DNA of 64,000 nucleotides from Bacillota bacterium (GTDB lineage Bacteria; Bacillota; Clostridia; Christensenellales; UMGS416). The position numbers and the translations under genes were made by a program. Where the stretch lies: the NCBI GenBank assembly GCA_023398815.1, contig JAEWRW010000037.1:62001-126000 (forward strand), in the 5' to 3' direction. The notes beneath the pieces were generated by a model. It saw nothing but the letters and a program-made list of their open reading frames with translations, did not search any database and was not told the DNA's origin. Shown piece after piece: positions 52,396 to 59,514 of the stretch; the stretch's first letter is position 1; every line of letters begins with the position of its first letter.

Positions 52396-53223
52396 ATGGC
52401 ATATGAATACAACGGGCCTCAGGCTGGGGAGGTCAACGGTGTGCTACGGGCGCTGGAGAGTGCCTTTCAAGACGCGTTTGGGTTGAACCTCGTGGGTCTC
52501 TACCTGCATGGCTCCATGGCCATGGGCAGCTTCAACCCGTGGAGCAGCGACATTGACCTGCTTGCGGTGACGGGTGTGGAACCGACCCGGCAGGAGAAGC
52601 TCGACCTGGCCGGGCGCGTCATGGCCATTGCTGGCGACGACTGCCACCACAAGATTGAGCTGAGTGTGCTGACAGCGGCGCAGGCGGCAGCGGCACACCA
52701 CCCCATCGGCTATGTGCAGCACTATTCGCCCACCTGGCACGAGCGGTACCGGCTGGGGCAGGCAGAGCTTGTGCTGGTCGGCGGCGACGACGAGGACTTA
52801 GCCGCCCACTTCATGGTGCTGCACGCCCGCGGTCAGGTGCTGCTGGGTGCCCCCATTGCCCAACCCTTTGGGGTTGTCCCGCAGGAGGATTACCTGCGCG
52901 CCGTGCTCTACGACATTGGCAGCGCGCGGGAGGCCATCCATGAGCCATCGGACGCCGTCTCCACCCAGCCGGCGTTCACCATCCTCAACCTCTGCCGGAC
53001 ACTGCGTTACCTGCGCGAGGGGTTCATCGGCTCCAAGCGTGAGGGTGGGGAGTGGGCGCTGGCACAGGTGGCGCTTGCGCCACACCGCCCGGTGGTGTCC
53101 GCCGCCCTGGCACAGTATGTGCACGGCACTCCCTGTGCCTGCGGTGCTTCGGCGCTCACGGCTTTTGCCGACGACCTTTTGGGTGCCATCGACGCGGCAC
53201 TGCCGGCTGGCCTGCGGGCCTGA
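52396..53223 (+). CDS. AadA-like nucleotidyltransferase (DUF4111)
   Basis: A 275-residue protein with the nucleotidyltransferase motif GSMAMGSFNPWSSDIDLLAV (GSxxxG...SDxD, residues ~36-55), followed by a C-terminal helical domain (FTILNLCRTLRYLREGFIGS, where AadA-type enzymes have NLxRxLxxxxxG). This is the architecture of aminoglycoside adenylyltransferases of the ANT(3'')/ANT(9) type, but chromosomal homologues are often of unknown role. GGGGAG lies upstream. It is co-directional with spoIVA, 93 bases apart. Confidence 0.72.
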   Translation: MAYEYNGPQAGEVNGVLRALESAFQDAFGLNLVGLYLHGSMAMGSFNPWSSDIDLLAVTGVEPTRQEKLDLAGRVMAIAGDDCHHKIELSVLTAAQAAAAHHPIGYVQHYSPTWHERYRLGQAELVLVGGDDEDLAAHFMVLHARGQVLLGAPIAQPFGVVPQEDYLRAVLYDIGSAREAIHEPSDAVSTQPAFTILNLCRTLRYLREGFIGSKREGGEWALAQVALAPHRPVVSAALAQYVHGTPCACGASALTAFADDLLGAIDAALPAGLRA

Positions 53224-53316
53224 ACGACGCCATCCCAGCCAATTCGGTGCATATGCATGGACCATGACCTCATATACATGGTTTGTGGAATCGAATGCCC
53301 GAAAAGGAGTGGGAGC

Positions 53317-54795
53317 ATGGCGGACATGGACATTTATAGTCAGATGGCGCAAAGGACGGACGGGAATATCTATGTCGGGGTCGTCGGCCCCGTGCGCACC
53401 GGCAAGTCCACCTTTATCCGCCGGTTTATGGACTTGATGGTGCTGCCGGAGATGGAGGATTCCTGGCACAAGGAACGGCTCATCGACGAACTGCCCCAGA
53501 GTGGGGGCGGCCGCACGATCATGACGACCCAGGTGAGCTTCGTGCCCAGCGAGGCCGTGACCATTGACCTGGCAGACAACGCCCATTGCAGCGTGCGCAT
53601 GGTGGACTGCGTGGGCTACATGGTGGACGGTGCCTATGGCGACAGCGAGGACGGCCAACCGCGCATGGTGCGCACCCCCTGGCAGGCCGAGGAGGTCTCC
53701 TTCGCCCAGGCGGCCGAGCAGGGCACCCGGAAGGTCATCGAGGATCACTCGACGATTGGCCTGGTGGTGACAACCGACGGCACGATCACCGAGATCCCCC
53801 GGGCCAACTACCTGCCGGCGGAGGAGCGGGCGGTGGACGAGCTGAAGGCACTGGGCAAGCCCTTCGTTCTGCTGCTCAACAGCCGCACGCCGACGGCCGA
53901 CGCCACCCGGGAGTTGGCTGGCAACCTCAGCACCAAGTACGCCGTGCCCGTGGTGCCGGTGGACGCCCTGCACATGGACCGGCTGGATGTGCAGGAGATC
54001 ATGCGCACCGTGCTCTATGAGTTCCCGGTGCGGCAGGTGGATTTCTCCATGCCGACCTGGGTCAAGTCCCTGCCCTGGGGGCACTGGCTGCTCACCTTCA
54101 TCGTCGACTTGGTCAAGGAAGTGGCGGCCGCCATCAGCAAGGTCAAGGACTACCAGGTGATGTCGGCTCGCTTCGCCGGGGCGGAGAACATTGAGGAGCT
54201 GCGCATCCTGCGCATCGACGCCGGCAGCGGCGTAGTGGAGGCCGACATCGTGCCCCTGCAGTCGCTCTACTACCGGCTGCTGAGCGAGGAGAGCGGCCTG
54301 GAGATCCACGACGAGGCCTCGCTCATGAGCATCATCTACGACCTGGCTCATGCCAAGCGGGAGTACGACCACATGGCCGACGCCCTGTCTGCCGTGCGGC
54401 TGGGGGGGTATGGGCACGTCAAGCCCGGCCCCGCCGATATTGAGCTCGACGAACCCGAGCTCATCCACCAGGGTGGGCGGTATGGTGTGCGCTTCCGGGC
54501 CAGCGCCCCCACCTGGCACATCCTGCGGGTGGATGTGAACACCGAGGTCAGCCAGATCGTGGGCAACGAGAAGCAGACCGAGGACTTCCTGCGCCACCTG
54601 CGCAACGACTACGAGAGCGACCGCAACTCGCTGTGGAACACCGACTTTTTCGGCCAGACGCTCTATGACCTGGTGGGGGAGGGGCTGGAGGGGCGCTCCG
54701 GCCAGATGCCCCCCGCCGTGCAGGGGAAGCTGCGGGGGGTGCTGGGGCGCATGGTCAACGACGGCAAGAACAATCTGATCTGTTTCGTGTTCTAG
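53317..54795 (+). CDS. spoIVA: Stage IV sporulation protein A (spore coat assembly ATPase)
   Basis: A 492-residue ATPase that polymerises on the forespore surface as the base of the spore coat. N-terminal MDIYSQMAQRTDGNIYVGVVGPVRTGKSTF by its parts MDIYSQMAQRT and the Walker A GPVRTGKS (~24-31); switch-like MVDCVGYMVDGAYG; long middle and C-terminal domains, ending with KNNLICFVF, where the family ends in an aromatic/hydrophobic anchor. Start at 53317 after AAAAGGAG; the upstream ATG at 53257 has none. In relatives it is made in the mother cell under sigma-E; a weak sigma-E-like site is seen at 53249-53278. Confidence 0.95.
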   Translation: MADMDIYSQMAQRTDGNIYVGVVGPVRTGKSTFIRRFMDLMVLPEMEDSWHKERLIDELPQSGGGRTIMTTQVSFVPSEAVTIDLADNAHCSVRMVDCVGYMVDGAYGDSEDGQPRMVRTPWQAEEVSFAQAAEQGTRKVIEDHSTIGLVVTTDGTITEIPRANYLPAEERAVDELKALGKPFVLLLNSRTPTADATRELAGNLSTKYAVPVVPVDALHMDRLDVQEIMRTVLYEFPVRQVDFSMPTWVKSLPWGHWLLTFIVDLVKEVAAAISKVKDYQVMSARFAGAENIEELRILRIDAGSGVVEADIVPLQSLYYRLLSEESGLEIHDEASLMSIIYDLAHAKREYDHMADALSAVRLGGYGHVKPGPADIELDEPELIHQGGRYGVRFRASAPTWHILRVDVNTEVSQIVGNEKQTEDFLRHLRNDYESDRNSLWNTDFFGQTLYDLVGEGLEGRSGQMPPAVQGKLRGVLGRMVNDGKNNLICFVF

Positions 54796-54856
54796 TCGCG
54801 CCGGCCGCCCTCGGCGACCGTCGCGAGTTTGGAGGACTCGTCAAGGGTGAAGTAGG

Positions 54857-54890
54857 GCCGCCCGGCGCACAGGTCGCCGGGTGGCTTCTC
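54857..54890 (+). terminator. spoIVA terminator
   Basis: Stem GCCGCCCGGCG / CGCCGGGTGGC with a 7-base loop and a T-rich tail. Confidence 0.7.
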
Positions 54891-54975
54891 TGTTGCTTTG
54901 GTCGTGCGGGGCTTCTACGTGGAGACGCCGCCTGCGGGCGCGAAGGGGCAGAGTGCCTTGGGCGAACTGCTTGGT

Positions 54976-55003
54976 GCCGCGGGCGAATGAATAGCCTCGC
55001 GGC
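54976..55003. repeat. Hairpin with GAATGAAT loop within a 390-base GC-rich gap
   Basis: GCCGCG-GGC, loop GAATGAATA, GCC-t-CGCGGC. The same loop word (GAATGAAT) sits in hairpins of both ~260-bp elements (10070-10086 and 57202-57218). The surrounding gap 54891-55278 has further short palindromes, such as CCAAGGG / CCCTTTGG near 55040-55062, and no gene I can support. Confidence 0.45.
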
Positions 55004-55278
55004 TACAGGGGATTGGTACACGCCGACGAGGGGCATGTCGGGGTTCCAAGGGGGCGAAGTCCCTTTGGCGATTTCCGGTGTCTCTTTCGCGGTGCTCGTG
55101 TTGGGCTCCCTGCCCGTCGTGCTTCCTGTCGCTCCGCTCACTGGAGGAGCGGCGTGCGGTACCCCAAAGCTGCGCGCCAGGACAATGGCAGCTTTCCCCA
55201 AGCAAGCCCACTTTTGGCACAACACCCAGCATGTTGTGGGTGCTCACCGCCCCGTGCGAATTTTGCCACAATTTTTCC

Positions 55279-55307
55279 TTGACAGCCCAATCGCTCCGTG
55301 GTTAAAT
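55279..55307 (+). promoter_or_regulatory. pyrG promoter
   Basis: Perfect TTGACA, 17-nt spacer, -10 TTAAAT. I see no attenuator hairpin between this and the ATG, nor an obvious run of G at the start of transcription. Confidence 0.75.
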
Positions 55308-55359
55308 ATTCAAATGTAAGTTTGCCGTTAGCAAGTACATCGACACGGGCGGAGGTTGC

Positions 55360-56973
55360 ATGAGTACCAAATACATATTCGTAACGGGGGGCGTTGTGTC
55401 CGGGCTGGGCAAGGGCATCACCGCCGCCTCTCTTGGTCGTTTGCTCAAATGTCGGGGGCAAAAGGTCTCCATTCAGAAATTTGACCCCTACATCAACGTT
55501 GACCCCGGCACCATGAGTCCTTACCAGCATGGTGAAGTGTTCGTGACCGAGGATGGCGCCGAGACCGATCTCGACCTTGGGCACTACGAACGATTCATCG
55601 ACGAGAACCTCAGCCAGGACAACAACGTGACCACGGGCCGCATCTACTGGACCGTCATCAACAAGGAGCGCCATGGCGACTTCCTGGGTGGTACGGTGCA
55701 GGTCATCCCGCACATCACCGAGGAGATCAAACGCAACATCGTGGCCGTCGGCCGCAGCGAATCTCGCCCGGACGTCGTCATCACCGAGATTGGCGGCACC
55801 GTTGGCGACATTGAGAGCCTTCCCTTCCTGGAAGCCATCCGTCAGCTTCGCTGGGAGGTCGGCCCCGAGAACTGCCTGTACATCCACGTCACGCTGGTGC
55901 CTTACCTGCACATGTCCGGTGAGCTGAAGACCAAGCCCACCCAGCACAGCGTGAAGGAACTGCGCTCCATCGGCATTCAGCCCGACATCATCGTCTGTCG
56001 CTCCGAGCGGGCGCTGAGCGCCGACATGAAGCGCAAGATTTCGCTCTTCTGCAATGTGTCCCCCAATTGCGTCATTGAGAACCTGGACGCCGAGACGATC
56101 TATGAAGTGCCGCTGATGCTGGAGGACGAGGGCCTGGCCGAGCGTGCCTGCCAGAAACTGGGCTTGCCCTGCAAGGAGCCCGACCTCACCGAGTGGCGCG
56201 CCCTGGTGGAGAAGCAGCGCACTCCCAACCGTCAGGTTCGCATCGGCATCGTGGGCAAGTATGTGGAGCTGCACGACGCCTACCTCAGTGTGTCCGAGTC
56301 GCTGGTGCACAGCGCCATCCACCACAACGCCAGCGTGAAGATCGAGTGGATCCAATCCGAGGAGATCAACGACGAGACGGCCCCGCGCAAACTGGGCGGC
56401 CTCGACGGCATCCTGGTGCCCGGCGGTTTTGGTGACCGCGGCATCGAGGGCAAGATCGCCACGGCCAAATACGCCCGTGAGAACGGCATTCCCTACTTTG
56501 GCCTGTGCCTGGGGCTGCAGATCGCAGTCATTGAGTACAGCCGCCATGTGCTGGGGCTCAATGACGCCAACAGCACCGAGTTTGCGCCGGAGACCGCTCA
56601 TCCGGTCATTGACCTGATGGAGGAGCAGCGCAACGTCGTGAAGAAGGGCGGCACCATGCGCCTGGGCCATTACGACTGCAACCTGCGGCCCGGCACCCAT
56701 GCCCGCGCGGCCTATGGGCAGGAGGACATCAGCGAGCGGCACCGCCACCGGTTTGAGCTCAACAATGCCTTCCGCACTCAGTTGGAGCAGGGCGGCATGG
56801 TCATGGCCGGCGTCAACGAGAAGCTCGACCTAGTGGAGATCATCGAGCTGCCCAACCACCCCTGGTTTGTGGGCGTGCAGTTCCACCCGGAGTTTAAGTC
56901 CCGGCCCAACCGGCCCCATCCGCTGTTCTTCGGCTTTGTCGGCGCGGCGTTGGCGCTGCGGGGCAGCAAGTAA
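55360..56973 (+). CDS. pyrG: CTP synthase
   Basis: A 537-residue enzyme making CTP from UTP, ATP and glutamine. N-terminal synthase (KYIFVTGGVVSGLGKGITAA, KFDPYINVDPGTMSPYQHGE, EIGGTVGDIES) and C-terminal class I glutamine amidotransferase with catalytic Cys in GLCLGLQIAVIEYS and His-Glu in QFHPEFKSRP. GGAGG lies before the ATG. Monocistronic; followed by a terminator that forms the left end of the second ~260-bp element. Confidence 0.97.
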   Translation: MSTKYIFVTGGVVSGLGKGITAASLGRLLKCRGQKVSIQKFDPYINVDPGTMSPYQHGEVFVTEDGAETDLDLGHYERFIDENLSQDNNVTTGRIYWTVINKERHGDFLGGTVQVIPHITEEIKRNIVAVGRSESRPDVVITEIGGTVGDIESLPFLEAIRQLRWEVGPENCLYIHVTLVPYLHMSGELKTKPTQHSVKELRSIGIQPDIIVCRSERALSADMKRKISLFCNVSPNCVIENLDAETIYEVPLMLEDEGLAERACQKLGLPCKEPDLTEWRALVEKQRTPNRQVRIGIVGKYVELHDAYLSVSESLVHSAIHHNASVKIEWIQSEEINDETAPRKLGGLDGILVPGGFGDRGIEGKIATAKYARENGIPYFGLCLGLQIAVIEYSRHVLGLNDANSTEFAPETAHPVIDLMEEQRNVVKKGGTMRLGHYDCNLRPGTHARAAYGQEDISERHRHRFELNNAFRTQLEQGGMVMAGVNEKLDLVEIIELPNHPWFVGVQFHPEFKSRPNRPHPLFFGFVGAALALRGSK

Positions 56974-56994
56974 GTCATTCATTGTCATCATCAG

Positions 56995-57022
56995 AGGCTG
57001 TCGACAAAGTCGACAGCCTTTC
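56995..57022 (+). terminator. pyrG terminator formed by the end of the inverted-repeat element
   Basis: Perfect 11-base stem AGGCTGTCGAC / GTCGACAGCCT with loop AAA and three T; its left arm contains the terminal repeat TGTCGACAAA of the element. Confidence 0.75.
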
Positions 57023-57260
57023 GCGTCTGTCGCTGTGGCGACAGACGCGATTCAAACAGCTTGTTCTCGTTATGGCTAGATCGGTCGCCGCACATGTCGC
57101 CGACCGATCATTAATTGCAACTCTCATGCAGGTTTCTAAGGACACGTTGCGCCTTCGGGCGTGCTTTTCTCTTCTGCTCGCGCTGACCCTGACTTTCCTC
57201 CCGCCGAATGAATCGGCGGTAGGTTCAACTCCATTTGCCCGTTCTCAGGGTTTGTAGACA
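56999..57260. mobile_element. MITE-like inverted-repeat element, copy 2
   Basis: A 262-bp element bounded by TGTCGACAAA (56999-57008) and TTTGTAGACA (57251-57260, one mismatch in the inverse). Hairpins in order: 57009 region (terminator), 57022-57033/57038-57049 (perfect 12-base CGCGTCTGTCGC stem), 57079-57087/57101-57109 (GATCGGTCG stem with CATGTCGCC in the loop, as in copy 1), a GCGCC-TTCG-GGCG stem near 57149 and CGCCGA-ATGAA-TCGGCG (57202-57218). Non-coding. Lies between convergent pyrG and thpR. Confidence 0.65.
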
Positions 57261-57268
57261 CTCTGAAC

Positions 57269-57295
57269 GGGACTGCAATTGCAGCCCTGTTTTTT
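57269..57295 (+). terminator. Second terminator after pyrG
   Basis: GGG-A-CTGC-AATT-GCAG-CCC hairpin followed by six T, just outside the right end of the element. Confidence 0.7.
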
Positions 57296-57336
57296 GTTGT
57301 TGTCCATCGTTGGCGGGTATGTTCCATCGCCTGGCG

Positions 57337-57855
57337 CTACAGCCGCCTTTCGTAAAGTGCCGTGTACGTCAAGCGCCCCTGCACCTGCGCAGAGAGCATG
57401 AGGTGAATGGTGGGCACGGCGGCCTCAAACGGCTCAAATGCACCCAGTTCTGCAGTTTGGAAGCCAGGTGGCAGAGCCACCCGCCGCGCCAGCGTCAGGT
57501 GGGGCTTGTAGGGTCGGCTCTCAAGGACGAAGCCCTCGGCGCGCAGAGTCTGCGTCAACTCATGTTGCAGGTCAATCAAGGCCGGGTTCGCCCGGATGCC
57601 CACCCACCAGGTGTCGCCGAACCGGCCGACGCCCTCAAGCCGCAGGGGGAATGTTTCGGCGGGAACGCTGGCCATGGCCGCCTGGATGGCGGGCACCCGC
57701 GCTTCGGGCACCTCGCCCAGGAACACCAGCGTCAGGTGCAGGTGCTCGGGGTGGGTGAAGCTGCCGCCCCGCGCGGCTTGCCGCAGACGGGTTTGGATGC
57801 CCAGGAGCTTTTCCTTGGTCTCCTCGGCAAAGGGGATGGCGATGAACAGACGCAT
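57337..57855 (-). CDS. thpR: RNA 2',3'-cyclic phosphodiesterase (2'-5' RNA ligase family)
   Basis: A 172-residue 2H phosphoesterase that opens 2',3'-cyclic phosphates on RNA. Two catalytic HxT motifs: HLHLTLVFLG (~44) and PHLTLARR (~125). N-terminal MRLFIAIPF is typical. The start at 57855 has GGAGGG upstream; a start at 58062 is too long for the family and lacks a site. Confidence 0.92.
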   Translation of the reverse strand: MRLFIAIPFAEETKEKLLGIQTRLRQAARGGSFTHPEHLHLTLVFLGEVPEARVPAIQAAMASVPAETFPLRLEGVGRFGDTWWVGIRANPALIDLQHELTQTLRAEGFVLESRPYKPHLTLARRVALPPGFQTAELGAFEPFEAAVPTIHLMLSAQVQGRLTYTALYERRL

Positions 57856-58097
57856 GGTCCCTCCGGTTGCTGGGCTGGTTTGCACCGTTGTACCACAACT
57901 CAGCCGGTTCTTCAAGGCACCCGCCGGGGTCGTACGATTGGACGTGGCGTGCGATTGCCGGACATCGAAAACGGGAGCCATCCAGAGGGCAATGTGTGGA
58001 GTGTGAAGCAGCTCATGCGGGTTTTGCCTTTCGCGCGATTGATAAGAGGAAGGGCTTTTCAACGAGACGCTGGTTTGGTTATAGCCATACGTTCTTA

Positions 58098-58126
58098 TTG
58101 ATGATTCATGGCAACCATGCTATAAA
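58098..58126 (+). promoter_or_regulatory. Promoter of the leader-controlled methyltransferase
   Basis: -35 TTGATG, 17-nt spacer, -10 TATAAA. Transcription near 58133 would give a ~230-nt leader, long for this window. Bases 57856-58097 hold no gene I can support. Confidence 0.65.
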
Positions 58127-58157
58127 TAGGCTAAATCCCAAGCAAAGGGGTGCGCCG

Positions 58158-58169
58158 ATGTCTTACTAA
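58158..58169 (+). CDS. Three-codon upstream ORF (Met-Ser-Tyr)
   Basis: ATG TCT TAC TAA, with AAAGGGG (58144-58150) seven bases before it. A ribosome binding site this good in front of a three-residue ORF suggests a regulatory leader peptide, read by the ribosome, for the attenuator at 58315-58345. Known parallels are very short upstream ORFs ahead of antibiotic-resistance genes in Firmicutes; the function here is inferred. Confidence 0.45.
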   Translation: MSY

Positions 58170-58314
58170 TCCGTTTCGCTGTCAACATGTCGTTTGGCCT
58201 TATGGTTTTCCATAGGCTTCGGTTTTGTTGCCGAAAATGGATTATGAAGTCATCCTCCAGCATTCGTCTTGCGCCCTGCTATAGGTTTGTACGGATGGTC
58301 TGTTTGATGCTTTG

Positions 58315-58345
58315 TCCTCTCGGCAATAACGCCGGGAGGATTTTT
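58315..58345 (+). terminator. Leader terminator (attenuator) upstream of the methyltransferase
   Basis: Ten-base stem TCCTCTCGGC / GCCGGGAGGA (one G-T pair) with loop AATAAC and five T, ending 17 bases before the ATG. There is no gene upstream that would need it. ATCCTCC (58252-58258) can pair with GGAGGAT (58335-58341), an alternative 7-bp antiterminator pairing. Confidence 0.7.
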
Positions 58346-58362
58346 GTTTAGGAGGGATCAAG

Positions 58363-59295
58363 ATGCTTACATCAACCGACATCTCTCGCCGTTTCTGGAA
58401 TCTGCCTCACATGGGCGAAGAGGAAGCAAAGCGGGAAGCGATTAACATGGACGACATCATACAGAAGGCGCACATCGAACGGGAATTACTCTCCCGGCTG
58501 GATGGTGTGCGAACCGCTTTCGACGGTGGCGCTGGCAGCGGACGTTTTTCCATCCTGCTCGCCGAACAGGGCGTGAAGGTCACCCACTTTGACATCTCCC
58601 AGCCGATGATCGACAAGGCGCGGGAGATGGCACAGCGGGAGGGGGTTGCCAGCAACATCGAGTTCGTACTCGGCTCGCTGGAGGACCTGACCCCATACCG
58701 GGATGGGCAGTTCGATATGGTGCTCTCCATCGACGCGCCAATTTGCTACACCTACCCTCGGCAGGAGGAAGTCATTGGCAGCCTTGTCCGCATCGCCTCC
58801 CGACGGCTCATTCTCAGCGTTCATGGTCGCCTGGGATGGATCCCCTACCATTTCAATCCGGCGCAGAAGGCGCAGTATATCATGGACCTGAATACCGACG
58901 ACTGGTTTGCCCGGTGGACGCTCGATGAGGCCATGAGAATGCTGCCGGACTTCGTGCCTAATATGGAGAGTGTGCGCTACAACTTCATCCATGGCCTCAT
59001 GGAAAAGCCGGAAGATGTGGCAGCGGCCTACGAGCGTGGCGAAACGCCGTGGCCGGTCGCCTACGGCTTTCTGCCCGATGAGCTGCTCTCCATCCTGCAA
59101 CGCTTCGGCACGAAGGATGTGAAGCTCGCAGGGCCAGGCGCGCTGTCGCGCTCCATCCCCCGGGAAGTATTGGCGAACATCATGGTAGACACTACGCTGA
59201 AGCAGGACTTCCTCGATTTCTGCTATACCTACGACAGCCAACCCTGGTGCGCGGGCATGGGCAAGGACAATTTGGTGGCCTGCGTGGAGAAGTGA
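58363..59295 (+). CDS. Class I SAM-dependent methyltransferase with an attenuator-type leader
   Basis: A 310-residue methyltransferase. SAM motif I is TAFDGGAGSGRFSILLAEQG (~50-69), with the ribose-binding acidic residue in VTHFDISQPMIDKARE and motif for the adenine contact FVLGSLEDLTPY; the region after ~180 is a substrate domain I do not recognise. AGGAGGG precedes the ATG. GC is slightly below its neighbours. Because of its leader with a tiny upstream ORF and terminator, a role in resistance to a ribosome-targeting or other stress compound is possible, but the protein is not an evident Erm or Cfr enzyme. Confidence 0.75.
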   Translation: MLTSTDISRRFWNLPHMGEEEAKREAINMDDIIQKAHIERELLSRLDGVRTAFDGGAGSGRFSILLAEQGVKVTHFDISQPMIDKAREMAQREGVASNIEFVLGSLEDLTPYRDGQFDMVLSIDAPICYTYPRQEEVIGSLVRIASRRLILSVHGRLGWIPYHFNPAQKAQYIMDLNTDDWFARWTLDEAMRMLPDFVPNMESVRYNFIHGLMEKPEDVAAAYERGETPWPVAYGFLPDELLSILQRFGTKDVKLAGPGALSRSIPREVLANIMVDTTLKQDFLDFCYTYDSQPWCAGMGKDNLVACVEK

Positions 59296-59309
59296 AGGGA
59301 GAAACGGAC

Positions 59310-59366
59310 ATGCCGGCAACCGACATCGTAAAAAAGATTGGGATGACGATTCCCACGCGTATTTAA
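59310..59366 (+). pseudogene. Truncated 18-codon ORF after the methyltransferase
   Basis: ATG with GAAGGGAG upstream, 14 bases after the methyltransferase stop, encoding MPATDIVKKIGMTIPTRI and a stop. The spacing and site look like the start of a second operon gene whose body has been lost. It may also be a true small ORF. Confidence 0.3.
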
Positions 59367-59423
59367 GGACATATATCCCATTCTGGCCCCTGAGACAGGA
59401 ACGGATAGCTGCCATTGAACGTA

Positions 59424-59470
59424 GAAAAACACGGGGTGTTGGAATGAGAAATTCCATGCCCCGTGTTTTT
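59424..59470. terminator. Bidirectional terminator between the methyltransferase and typA
   Basis: GAAAAACACGGGG / CCCCGTGTTTTT with an inner GGAAT / ATTCC stem; A and T runs on both sides allow function for both convergent genes. Confidence 0.9.
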
Positions 59471-59514
59471 CCTACTTACTCCATCTAACTTAATATGGTC
59501 AGCCTTAACCCCGC

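Noticed and set aside
52798..54597. Long minus-strand open frame (599 codons) opposite spoIVA
   Set aside because: It lies in the mirror frame of a certain gene in GC-rich DNA, has a low-complexity His/Gly/Val-rich product and no ribosome binding site. The same holds for the long frames opposite nadE, tig, pyrG, dnaB, murE and the nucleotidyltransferase fusion.
55308..55359. Attenuator or G-run control of pyrG
   Set aside because: The short leader has no terminator hairpin and no GGG at the expected start of transcription.
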